Source: an uncultured Methylobacter sp.
Lineage (GTDB): Bacteria; Pseudomonadota; Gammaproteobacteria; Methylococcales; Methylomonadaceae
Reading direction: 5' to 3'
NCBI GenBank assembly: GCA_903831545.1
Contig: CAIKYI010000683.1
Span: 1-6,314, forward strand
DNA: 6,314 nt
Below, piece after piece: positions 1-6,314 of the stretch. Both the position numbers and the translations under genes were made by a program. The number at the start of each line of letters is the position of its first letter. Positions within the stretch are counted from its first letter, which is position 1. Under the pieces are notes generated by a model. That model was not told the origin of the DNA. It did no database searches and saw only the letters and a program-made list of their open reading frames with translations.

Positions 1-31
1 CTTTCGACATTCGATGGAGCTGTTTTTCAAT

Positions 32-1153
32 ATGAAGTTGCAATTTAATAAAAGTCTTATCGTATTTGCGATTATTGTAATTATTAGTAATGTATTTTTA
101 GCGCAAGCAGCTGAAGATAATAAAACAGTTGATAATCTAAAGCCTGCACTGACAGTAACTACCGATAAACCACAATCCACTCTTTTAGCGCAAACGCTTA
201 ACGCCAACGGCAACGTAGCAGCCTGGCAGGAGGCTATTATCGGCAATGAAACTGACGGTTTGCGATTAAGCGAGGTGTTAGTAAATGTTGGCGACCAAGT
301 CCAGCGAGGTCAGGTTTTGGCAGTATTCTCAACAGAAATGGTAGCGGCCGAACTTGCGCAAATTAAAGCAGGAGTCGATGAAGCAAAAGCCCATTATGCA
401 GAAGCGGTTAAAAATGCTCAGCGCGCCAAAGGTGCCCAAGTAACCGGTTCGCTGAGCGCACAACTGATCAACCAGTATCTGATTGAAGAGCTGGCGTCTA
501 AAGCTCGGCTCCAGTCACAGCAATCTGCTGTTAAAGCACAACAACTTCGACTTAAACAAACTCGTGTTCTAGCAACTGACAGCGGTGTAATCTCTTCCCG
601 TAGTGCAACAGTAGGTGCAGTGTTGCCAAAAGGGCAGGAGCTTTTTCGCCTGATACGCCAAAATCGTTTGGAATGGCGTGCTGAAGTCGGATCTGCTGAA
701 TTGGCGCTACTAAAACCCGGTGATCCAGCCAGTATTACAACCCCTGGCGGTAGTATTGTTCATGGCAAGGTGCGGATGATTGGGCCCACTGTTGATCAGC
801 AAACTCGCTTGGGGTTGGTGTATGTAGATTTACCTAATCATCCCGAATTAAAAACCGGCATGTTTGCCAAGGGGGAGTTTGAATTGGGTAGCTCCGATGC
901 TCTCACTTTAGTACAGCAAGCTGTTGTAGTACGTGATGGCTTCAGTTATGTATTTAAACTCGGATCCGACAAGCGTGTGTCTCAGGCGAAAGTTCAAATT
1001 GGGCGCCGTAGCGCTGATCGGGTTGAAGTTCTGAATGGTCTTCAGCCTGATACAGAGGTGGTTACTAGCGGTGTAGGATTTCTGAATGACGGTGATCTTG
1101 TGAAGGTTGTCTCACCAACTTTTGAGCAAAGCACAGTGACTTTAAAACCATGA
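32..1153 (+). CDS. RND efflux periplasmic adaptor (membrane fusion protein)
   Basis: This is the periplasmic adaptor that links an inner-membrane RND pump to an outer-membrane channel. Starting at the ATG at 32 gives 373 residues with a classic signal peptide: Lys at 2 and 7, a hydrophobic stretch, and likely cleavage after LAQA. There is no lipobox Cys, so it is probably a soluble secreted adaptor, unlike the lipoprotein AcrA. An in-frame ATG at 14 adds six residues but has no visible ribosome site; GGAG at 16-19 lies 12 bases before the ATG at 32, a rather long spacing. Domains in order: first lipoyl half (about residues 76-98, with VGDQVQRGQVL), alpha-helical hairpin (about 100-177, Ala/Gln-rich), second lipoyl half (about 178-208, ATDSGVISSRSATVG), beta-barrel (about 212-287) and a membrane-proximal domain to the end. 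Its stop overlaps the start of the permease gene. Substrate cannot be told from sequence. The class assignment is firm; the start is less sure. Confidence 0.92.
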   Translation: MKLQFNKSLIVFAIIVIISNVFLAQAAEDNKTVDNLKPALTVTTDKPQSTLLAQTLNANGNVAAWQEAIIGNETDGLRLSEVLVNVGDQVQRGQVLAVFSTEMVAAELAQIKAGVDEAKAHYAEAVKNAQRAKGAQVTGSLSAQLINQYLIEELASKARLQSQQSAVKAQQLRLKQTRVLATDSGVISSRSATVGAVLPKGQELFRLIRQNRLEWRAEVGSAELALLKPGDPASITTPGGSIVHGKVRMIGPTVDQQTRLGLVYVDLPNHPELKTGMFAKGEFELGSSDALTLVQQAVVVRDGFSYVFKLGSDKRVSQAKVQIGRRSADRVEVLNGLQPDTEVVTSGVGFLNDGDLVKVVSPTFEQSTVTLKP

Positions 1154-4100
1154 ATTTCTCAGCCTTTTCAATTAGGAATCCGACTCCTGCGATCATGCTA
1201 TTCGTTCTTCTATCACTCGCGGGTGTGATGGCATTTAAATCTACTGTTGTACAAGATTTTCCTGATATTGATCTTCCTATAGTAATTGTGAGTGCAACAC
1301 TCGTAGGTACAGCGCCAGCGCAGCTTGAAACTGAAGTAGCCCGCAAGCTTGAGGATGCTGTTGCAGCGCAGGAAGGTGTTAAATATATATTTACCTATAT
1401 ACGTGATGGCGAGGTCACTATCTTGGTACATTTTGCTCTGGAAAAAATTACAGCTGAAGCTGTGAATGAGGTTAGAAACGCCGTAGATAGGATTCGTTCC
1501 GACTTACCTGCAGATTTGCGTGACCCAAGTGTGACCAAAGTAAGCAATGCCGGTCGCGCGGTGCTGGTCTTTACTGCATCCTCAAACAAACTCGACGAGC
1601 AAGAGTTATCCTGGTTTGTAGATAATACGGTTACCAAACGCCTGCATTCGGTGTCTGGCGTGGGAGCAGTTAAGAGGTTGGGTGGTGTCAGCCGCGAGAT
1701 TCGCATTGAACTGGATCCCGCCAAAATGACTGCACTCAAGCTTACCGCTTTGGATGTATCGCGCCAGCTTAAGCGCGTGCAGCAAGAAGTGCCTGGAGGG
1801 CGAGGCGATGTTAGCGGTGCTGAACAAAATGTACGGACCATAGCTACTGTAAAATCAGTCGCTGATTTGGCGGCTATTGAGCTACCTTTGCAGACACAAA
1901 ATGGAGAGAATCGCAAAATTCGCCTCGATCAAATTGCAACCGTAACTGATACTTTTTCGGAGCGCCGGAGTTGGGCGCTCGAAAACGGTAAGCCTGTAGT
2001 GGGCATGGAAATCCTTCGCACCAAGGGTGCCAGCGAGGTTAGCATTGCCGCTGATGTGCGTTCAGTAATTCACCAGCTTGAAACTGAATATCCGAATATT
2101 AAACTCACGCAAGTAATTGATAATGCAAAACCGGTTAAAGAAAACTTTGACAGTTCCATGTCCATGCTTTACGAGGGTGCCTTTTTAGCAGTATTAGTTG
2201 TATGGTGGTTTCTACGGGATTGGCGCGCCACCTTGGTGGTTGCAGTCGCTTTGCCATTGTCAGTGATTCCAGCCTTTTTCGGCATGAAATTATTCGGCTT
2301 TACTATCAATTCGGTTACATTGATCTCTCTTGCTTTGGTAGTAGGTATTTTGGTAGACGACGCCATAGTGGAAATAGAGAACATTTCTCGACACTTGCGC
2401 ATGGGCAAAAAACCCCTGCAAGCCGCTTTGGAAGCAGCTGATGAAATTGGTCTTGCAGTAATTGCCACGACTTTTGCGCTGGTTGCCGTGTTTCTACCTA
2501 CTGCTTTTATGAGCGGTGTTGCTGGGAAGTTCTTCAAGCAGTTTGGTTGGACTGCTGTAATGGCGATCCTAGCTTCGCTGTTAGTGGCGCGTTTGTTAAC
2601 GCCAATGATGGCAGCTTACCTGCTCAAGCAGCCTACTCTTGGCAATCAAAAAGATGGCTGGATTATGCGGCATTATCTTAATGCGATGCAGTGGTGCTTG
2701 CGTCGCCGATTCCTTACCATTATCAGTGCCGCTGTCTTGTTTGTCGGTTCTATTGGTTTGGCAGGCCTTTTACCCACGGGATTTGTACCCGCAGCAGACC
2801 GAGGACAAACACAAATTAATATTGAGTTGCCCCCGGGTAGTACTTTAGCGGAAACTTGGGCGATGGCGGAGCGTTCTCGCTTTGAAGTACAAAAATTATC
2901 CTATGTGAAATCGGTTTTTAGCTCGGTTGGTGGTGGCTCAAGTGGTGACGTATTCGTGCCCGGAGTAGCTGCCGAAGCACGCCGGGCACTTCTTACGTTG
3001 TCCCTCAGTCATCGTAGTGAGCGCGAAGAGTCTGTTAAGGAGATTGAGCGACAAGTTCGTATGAAACTTTCAGAGTTGCCGGGCGCTCGTTTTCAAGTGG
3101 GTCCACCGGATAGCGGGGTAAAAATGCAGCTTGCGTTGCGCAGTGACGATCCGCTTGCGTTAATGCAATCTGCACGTAGCGCCGAGAGCGCTTTACGGGC
3201 CTTAAAAGGAATTGGCGGTGTTACCTCCAGCGCCAGTCTGGTTCGCCCCGAGATCATTGTCCGGCCTGATTTCGCCAGTGCTGCCGATCTCGGGGTAACC
3301 GCTTACAGCATTGGAGAAACAGTTCGTGTGGCCACGGCGGGTGACTATGATATCGGCTTGGCAAAGCTCAATTTAAGTGAGCGACAAATACCCATTCGGG
3401 TGAAGTTCCCCGACCTAGTGCGTTCCGATCTGAGTGCGTTAGAAGAATTGACGATGCCAGGTAAAAGCGGTCCGATAAGGCTAGCCAATGTTGCTAGTTT
3501 CAGCATGGAGTCAAGTTTGGCACAGATTGATCGACTGGATCGAAGTCGTAATATTACACTTGACGTGGAGCTGGGTTCTCGCAGCTTGGGTGAATTGTAC
3601 CAGGAAGCCATGAAGTTGCCTGCGTTCAAAAATCTGCCCCCTTCCGTGAAAATTTCCCAGTTGGGTGATGCTAGCGAAATGCAGAGTCTTTTTAATAGCT
3701 TTGGCCTTGCTATGGCCATTGGAGTACTGTGTATTTACGGCGTACTTGTATTGTTATTTAAAGACTTTATGCAGCCGGTGACTATTCTGGCCGCGCTACC
3801 CTTATCCATAGGCGGGGCATTTGTGGCGTTGCTGGTTACCCATAATGCCTTGTCGATGCCGTCATTGATAGGCTTGATTATGCTAATGGGTGTGGTGACC
3901 AAGAATTCAATTCTACTGGTGGAATACGCTATCGTTGCGCGTCGTAAAGGAATAAGCCGTAATGATGCGCTAGTTGACGCTTGTCATAAGCGTAGTCGGC
4001 CTATCTTTATGACGACTGTGGCTATGGTTGCTGGCATGTTGCCGTTGGCGCTGGGTTATGGGGCAGATCCCAGTTTTCGAGCGCCGATGGCGACTGCTGT

Positions 4101-4233
4101 AATCGGTGGACTGGTTACTTCTACGCTACTCAGCCTTTTAGTGGTGCCTGCGCTCTTTACCTATATCGACGACGCGAAGCAAGGGAGTATGAGGCTCTGT
4201 GGCTGGCTCTTAAATCGGGTACAGCATCAGTAG
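1150..4233 (+). CDS. RND multidrug efflux permease, HAE1 type
   Basis: This is the inner-membrane proton-driven pump of a tripartite efflux system, 1027 residues, close to the usual length of about 1030-1050. The N-terminus (NFSAFSIRNPTPAIMLF) and the following QDFPDIDLP are typical of HAE1 pumps. TM1 is about residues 13-30, followed by the first periplasmic porter region, TM2 about 341-356, and the TM3-TM6 block. TM4 carries GILVDDAIVEIEN with D403 and D404, matching AcrB D407/D408; the double Asp argues against the heavy-metal (HME) class. TM7 is about 521-541, then the second porter loop; TM8 is about 850-872. TM10 has K918 (TKNSILLVEYA), matching AcrB K940. TM11 has KRSRPIFMTT, where R948 and T955 probably match AcrB R971 and T978. 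All relay residues are present, so the pump looks functional. The ATG lies in the ATGA overlap with the adaptor stop and has no strong ribosome site, suggesting translational coupling. The drug range cannot be read from sequence. Confidence 0.96.
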   Translation: MNFSAFSIRNPTPAIMLFVLLSLAGVMAFKSTVVQDFPDIDLPIVIVSATLVGTAPAQLETEVARKLEDAVAAQEGVKYIFTYIRDGEVTILVHFALEKITAEAVNEVRNAVDRIRSDLPADLRDPSVTKVSNAGRAVLVFTASSNKLDEQELSWFVDNTVTKRLHSVSGVGAVKRLGGVSREIRIELDPAKMTALKLTALDVSRQLKRVQQEVPGGRGDVSGAEQNVRTIATVKSVADLAAIELPLQTQNGENRKIRLDQIATVTDTFSERRSWALENGKPVVGMEILRTKGASEVSIAADVRSVIHQLETEYPNIKLTQVIDNAKPVKENFDSSMSMLYEGAFLAVLVVWWFLRDWRATLVVAVALPLSVIPAFFGMKLFGFTINSVTLISLALVVGILVDDAIVEIENISRHLRMGKKPLQAALEAADEIGLAVIATTFALVAVFLPTAFMSGVAGKFFKQFGWTAVMAILASLLVARLLTPMMAAYLLKQPTLGNQKDGWIMRHYLNAMQWCLRRRFLTIISAAVLFVGSIGLAGLLPTGFVPAADRGQTQINIELPPGSTLAETWAMAERSRFEVQKLSYVKSVFSSVGGGSSGDVFVPGVAAEARRALLTLSLSHRSEREESVKEIERQVRMKLSELPGARFQVGPPDSGVKMQLALRSDDPLALMQSARSAESALRALKGIGGVTSSASLVRPEIIVRPDFASAADLGVTAYSIGETVRVATAGDYDIGLAKLNLSERQIPIRVKFPDLVRSDLSALEELTMPGKSGPIRLANVASFSMESSLAQIDRLDRSRNITLDVELGSRSLGELYQEAMKLPAFKNLPPSVKISQLGDASEMQSLFNSFGLAMAIGVLCIYGVLVLLFKDFMQPVTILAALPLSIGGAFVALLVTHNALSMPSLIGLIMLMGVVTKNSILLVEYAIVARRKGISRNDALVDACHKRSRPIFMTTVAMVAGMLPLALGYGADPSFRAPMATAVIGGLVTSTLLSLLVVPALFTYIDDAKQGSMRLCGWLLNRVQHQ

Positions 4234-4395
4234 AGAGCTGTAACTGTTTAGAAATGAGAGCGAATGTTTCAGCACATAGAGTTTACTTTTAGACGGCATC
4301 TAACGACCTAGTCGGAGATTATTCGAAATTAACATTAATAGCAGTGACGACTTCTGTGATAAATAACCTGTTAGAATGTTGTATGTGAAGTGCAA
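4234..4395. other. Intergenic spacer after efflux operon
   Basis: These 162 bases separate the permease stop from the IS1634 fossil. I see no reading frame with recognisable protein and no T-tract terminator. The only hairpin noticed is weak: ATCT and CGAC at 4298-4307 can pair with GTCG and AGAT at 4311-4319 around a CTA loop, with an internal mismatch and no following U-run. The left edge of the transposase fossil is lost somewhere near 4396-4440. Confidence 0.5.
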
Positions 4396-4669
4396 TTATT
4401 CGTGTGTGTCAGGTCGAAAAATTTCTTTATTGCTGTTACTACTTAACGCCCTCAGTGGTATGTAGGCCTGATGTTCAGTAATTTGTTGCAGTATTGCCTG
4501 ATTCAAGTTGGGACGATGGCCACGGTCATAGCCTTGACTAATATGCATAACGCCTTCGGGCACGTTTTTTTGATTGCTATTATGGACCACGTCAAAATAA
4601 AAACTGGTTCTGTCTATATGGTCGATTTGACAGGTTAATCCCAAGCGCTTGAGCGACTGCGCGGCCAGC
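4396..4669 (-). pseudogene. IS1634-family transposase fossil, middle part
   Basis: This is the central portion of a decayed DDE transposase, split from its N-terminal part by the IS630 element. The open frame reads LGLTCQIDHIDRTSF, then VPEGVMHISQGYDRGHRP, NLNQAILQQITEHQAYIPL and SNSNKEIF. These match the IS1634-family pattern of LDSTSFH, EGVIxITxGYSRDHRPDLNQ and GIPLLMKPLSGNSSD. The first catalytic Asp is kept (codon 4612-4614), though the usual Ser after it is Arg. The frame stops at 4396-4398, well before the second Asp and the Glu, so more than half of a normal protein of roughly 500 or more residues is missing. Next to the IS630 junction the fossil reads LAGRAVAQALG in another frame; one extra base in the CCC at 4640-4642 accounts for the shift. 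No functional start exists here, since the open frame begins only at a TTG. The product cannot be active. Confidence 0.82.
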
Positions 4670-4671
4670 TA
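4670..4671. repeat. TA target duplication, left
   Basis: This TA dinucleotide directly flanks the left terminal repeat of the IS630-family element and matches the TA at 5809-5810. IS630 and Tc1/mariner elements duplicate a TA on insertion. Joining the flanks with one TA gives AGCTAGCT and restores a continuous fossil frame, which supports this exact boundary. Confidence 0.85.
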
Positions 4672-4687
4672 TACTCCGCGCGGTCAA
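4672..4687 (+). repeat. IS630 terminal inverted repeat, left
   Basis: The sequence TACTCCGCGCGGTCAA is an exact inverted copy of 5793-5808. Similarity continues inward to about 4695 with three mismatches. The three bases outside the TA (AGC) also match the other end, but this comes from the palindromic target rather than the element. Confidence 0.93.
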
Positions 4688-4699
4688 GTTTTCGGCTTT

Positions 4700-5722
4700 T
4701 TAAAATAACTGGAAGTTCATGGTCATCAAGCTTTCCATCTCATCTTTGTAACGGGTGCCGAGATCACTGATGCAATCATTAATGCTATTTCTAAAGGCGT
4801 CGAAACGGTCGTAATGTTTGCTATACAGAACCTGTTTTTTAACAAATCGCCATAACCGTTCGATTAAATTCAGATTAGGCGAATAGGGTGGCAAATAAAG
4901 TAACTCAATCTTCAATTCTTTTGCCTTGTTGGCGACTGACTGACATTTTTGATATCTGGCGTTATCCAATATTAGCGTGATAGGGCGCCCGCTATTAGCA
5001 TAGGCGTTAGCAATTTTTTCGAGGAACTCGCAGAAAACGTCCTGGTTAATATAGGTGTCATTGGTTACCGTGATGGCTTCATGTAAGATGGGGGCATAGG
5101 CGCCCAATACATTATGGCGTTTGCGTCCACTGGCAGACGGCAGTAATAACCGCACAAAGCACCAAACCATCCCTAAAAACGCACCCATTACGAAGTGAGC
5201 CGCATCAACAAACAAAACAGTACGATTACCTTGTTTGGCCTCATCCAGAATGGGTTGTAACTGGTTGTCGTGAAATTCCTGTTGGGCTTGCCGCTGCTTG
5301 TCATCCTCCATCGCTTTACCGGGAACCACTCCACAACGTCGGCATTTCATACCCATTTTTTTCAGAAACACCCGGCAAGCAGAAGGCTTTAATTGGATGC
5401 CTGTCTCTTTATCGATCATCTCTATAGCTTGGTTGATCGTATGAGGCAATTGCTTTGTAAAAAGCTTCTTCAATTCCGTATACGGCTCCAATTGACTTTT
5501 GGGCTGGCGATAATTTTCCTCCAATAAGCCTGGCAAATCATTTTCGTTGTACTTTTTCGTGTAATTGGTCGCCGTGTCTTCGTCGATTCTTAAGAGCTTC
5601 GCAACTTCCTCGCGCCGATAACCATGTTTTCTCAGGTAAACCACAAGGCATTTTTTTCGTACGCGAGGATTCTGATTCAATGTCATTTCCAAATAAAGTT
5701 TGTCCAGTGATTTTTCAGTCAT
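4700..5722 (-). CDS. IS630-family transposase (DDE)
   Basis: This enzyme cuts and joins the ends of its own element at TA sites. It has 340 residues, a full single-frame length for the family. The N-terminal half is DNA binding: a helix-turn-helix at about residues 22-58 (HGYRREEVAKLLRIDEDTAT), then a second winged helix-turn-helix region at about 80-135. The catalytic domain is DDE_3-like, with D173 in LFVDAAHFV, D253 in LILDNARYQK and E288 in YSPNLNLIERLWRFVKK. The gap of 34 residues between D253 and E288 is the IS630 hallmark. A C127-x-x-C130 pair is present, of unknown importance. The ATG at 5720-5722 is preceded by only a weak purine stretch (AAAAGA). No frameshift or internal stop is seen, so the enzyme is probably active. 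It is the only intact mobile gene in the right third of the window. Confidence 0.95.
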   Translation of the reverse strand: MTEKSLDKLYLEMTLNQNPRVRKKCLVVYLRKHGYRREEVAKLLRIDEDTATNYTKKYNENDLPGLLEENYRQPKSQLEPYTELKKLFTKQLPHTINQAIEMIDKETGIQLKPSACRVFLKKMGMKCRRCGVVPGKAMEDDKQRQAQQEFHDNQLQPILDEAKQGNRTVLFVDAAHFVMGAFLGMVWCFVRLLLPSASGRKRHNVLGAYAPILHEAITVTNDTYINQDVFCEFLEKIANAYANSGRPITLILDNARYQKCQSVANKAKELKIELLYLPPYSPNLNLIERLWRFVKKQVLYSKHYDRFDAFRNSINDCISDLGTRYKDEMESLMTMNFQLF

Positions 5723-5765
5723 TCTTTTGTGCTGGCGGCAGTTAATTAGGGCGTTTTTCTACAAT

Positions 5766-5771
5766 ATTTTA
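5766..5771 (-). promoter_or_regulatory. Possible -10 box for IS630 transposase
   Basis: On the minus strand this reads TAAAAT, five of six to the sigma-70 -10 consensus, and lies about 44 bases before the transposase ATG. No good -35 box is found at 16-18 bases upstream; the area there overlaps the end of the right terminal repeat. Position is plausible but the match alone is weak in AT-rich sequence. Confidence 0.25.
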
Positions 5772-5792
5772 GGGTAAATGGGAACCGATATT

Positions 5793-5808
5793 TTGACCGC
5801 GCGGAGTA
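5793..5808 (-). repeat. IS630 terminal inverted repeat, right
   Basis: This is the exact inverted partner of 4672-4687 and marks the end of the element upstream of the transposase gene. Imperfect similarity continues inward to about 5785. Confidence 0.93.
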
Positions 5809-5810
5809 TA
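5809..5810. repeat. TA target duplication, right
   Basis: This TA pairs with 4670-4671 as the target-site duplication of the IS630-family element. The flank beyond it begins GCTTTTCAA, which joins to the left flank to give a palindromic AGCTAGCT target with a CTAG core. Confidence 0.85.
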
Positions 5811-6093
5811 GCTTTTCAATATTTCCGGGTCGTAAGTGTTGATAGCACCCCGCGGTTCTCGCAAAGGTCTCGTCGTTAAGATGCTTGAACTAAATGTCAT
5901 CGCCAAGCAAGCGATCTCGCGGTTTATCCTTGAAAAAGTGCAACATCGGTACAGCGCTCGATTGACTAAGTAAAGGTTTTTTAAAATCATGGTCTAAGAC
6001 ACATTGAATCACTGAAATTAGGTTTTGCTTGATCAGTCACCGGAAACATCAATTCATCAATCATACCCATATGAGGTCCAAATGATCCAAGTT
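5811..6093 (-). pseudogene. IS1634-family transposase fossil, N-terminal part
   Basis: This is the N-terminal portion of the same decayed transposase seen at 4396-4669, matching the DUF4277-type start of IS1634-family proteins. Reading along the minus strand, the pieces lie in successive frames: NLDHLDLI (6093-6070), GMIDELMFPVTDQAKPN (from about 6067), MILKNLYLVNRALY (5990-5949), then PMLHFFKDKPRDRLLGDDI (from 5949), a TAG stop at 5890-5892, and HLNDETFARTAGCYQHL up to NIEKL at the IS630 junction. In order these fit the family pattern of LDHLGLVAGxIDELG, AMILNGLGFVNRALYL, FFxDKPVERLLGEGI and HLNDDxLGRxLD. At least three frame changes plus the stop make it inactive. No start codon survives next to NLDHL. 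The order and spacing of the pieces make the identification good even though no single frame is long. Confidence 0.78.
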
Positions 6094-6109
6094 ACGCGAT
6101 GCTCAACTT

Positions 6110-6314
6110 TTAAATCTCAACCAATGACTCAAAAAGCAAAGTCGGGTTGCCCATTAGTCTTTCCAAGAAGCAGTCCATAGTTTGGCAAGCAGTTTACGGA
6201 TAAAACGGTTAGCCAAATGCCAAGTGTCGCGAGCCCTCACTTTTTCGATATGAAACCGTTCGGCCAATTGCCCAATGAAAGTTTCCACTAAGCGTCTGCT
6301 TGACATCAACTGGC
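6110..6314 (-). pseudogene. IS982-like transposase, C-terminal fragment, decayed
   Basis: This is the C-terminal end of a DDE transposase whose 5' part lies beyond the right edge. The first frame reads RRLVETFIGQLAERFHIEK, then VRARDTWHLANRFIRKLLAK, and ends at a TAA at 6154-6156 after an atypical tail. Shifting frame near 6180-6183 gives NYGLLLGKTNGQPDFAF, and removing one base from the run of five at 6131-6135 continues as ESLVEI followed by TAA at 6110-6112. The rebuilt ending fits the IS982 style of ETVxxQLxxxFxIE, a basic LxxRxxxKLLA segment and a final FESLV. Two frameshifts therefore look likely, and the gene is probably dead. The Glu of VETFIGQL may be the catalytic Glu, but I cannot prove this. 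Another IS4-superfamily group is possible; transposase identity is surer than the family name. Confidence 0.62.

Larger units (their letters stand above)
4672..5808 (-). mobile_element. IS630-family insertion sequence, complete
   Basis: This is a complete 1137-bp insertion sequence bounded by inverted repeats and TA duplications. Its left end at 4672 and the complement of its right end at 5808 share TACTCCGCGCGGTCAA exactly, and the match continues with three mismatches to about 24 bases. It carries one gene, a DDE transposase on the minus strand, with a 12-base gap between the left repeat and the transposase stop codon, and about 70 bases before the start codon. It sits inside an IS1634-family transposase fossil, whose frame resumes on both sides. 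The intact gene and perfect inner repeats suggest a recent insertion that may still be mobile. It carries no passenger genes. Confidence 0.93.

Noticed and set aside
14..31. Upstream ATG as the adaptor start
   Set aside because: It places six residues with no Lys/Arg before a signal peptide that is already complete from the ATG at 32, and no ribosome site precedes it in the 13 bases visible.
2169..2537. Long opposite-strand reading frames inside the permease gene
   Set aside because: They lie wholly within a well-supported RND gene, show no family motif and look like shadows of its codon pattern.
4298..4319. Hairpin that could be a terminator for the efflux operon
   Set aside because: Two four-base stem parts are separated by unequal mismatched bases and no T-run follows, so it does not meet the form of an intrinsic terminator.
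4396..4644. A small independent 82-residue gene with a TTG start
   Set aside because: The residues match the middle of IS1634-family transposases and the similarity continues upstream of the TTG to the IS630 junction, so it is a fragment.
5769..5990. A 73-residue minus-strand reading frame
   Set aside because: Only its first part (MILKNLYLVNRALY) fits the transposase fossil; the rest is out of frame and it runs across the IS630 terminal repeat.

Overview
The window looks like chromosomal DNA of a Gram-negative bacterium. It carries a two-gene RND efflux operon made of a periplasmic adaptor and an inner-membrane pump. Moderate base composition and protein style suggest a gammaproteobacterium, but nothing here fixes the genus.

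Positions 32-4233 (+) hold the operon. A 373-residue adaptor with a cleavable signal peptide is followed, with a 4-base ATGA overlap, by a 1027-residue HAE1-type permease. The permease keeps the Asp-Asp pair of TM4 and the Lys of TM10 used for proton relay. Together they should pump hydrophobic or amphiphilic compounds out through an outer-membrane channel. No channel gene and no regulator gene lies in the window.

Positions 4234-4395 are a short spacer with no gene and no convincing terminator.

Positions 4396-6314 are a graveyard of insertion sequences, all read on the minus strand, with three layers. (1) The decayed C-terminal end of an IS982-like transposase lies at 6110-6314 and runs off the right edge. 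(2) A decayed IS1634-family transposase starts only about 17 bases beyond the IS982-like stop. It has several frameshifts and a stop, and its 3' half is missing. (3) An intact IS630-family element (4672-5808, 1137 bp) has split the IS1634 fossil into 4396-4669 and 5811-6093. The IS630 copy has perfect 16-bp inner terminal repeats, flanking TA dinucleotides and a full 340-residue DDE transposase, so it looks like the youngest event. Removing it with one TA copy restores a palindromic AGCTAGCT target and rejoins the fossil reading frame.

I see no evidence for a new defence, biosynthetic or other undescribed system. The part worth a second look is the nested-IS stratigraphy and its exact junctions.
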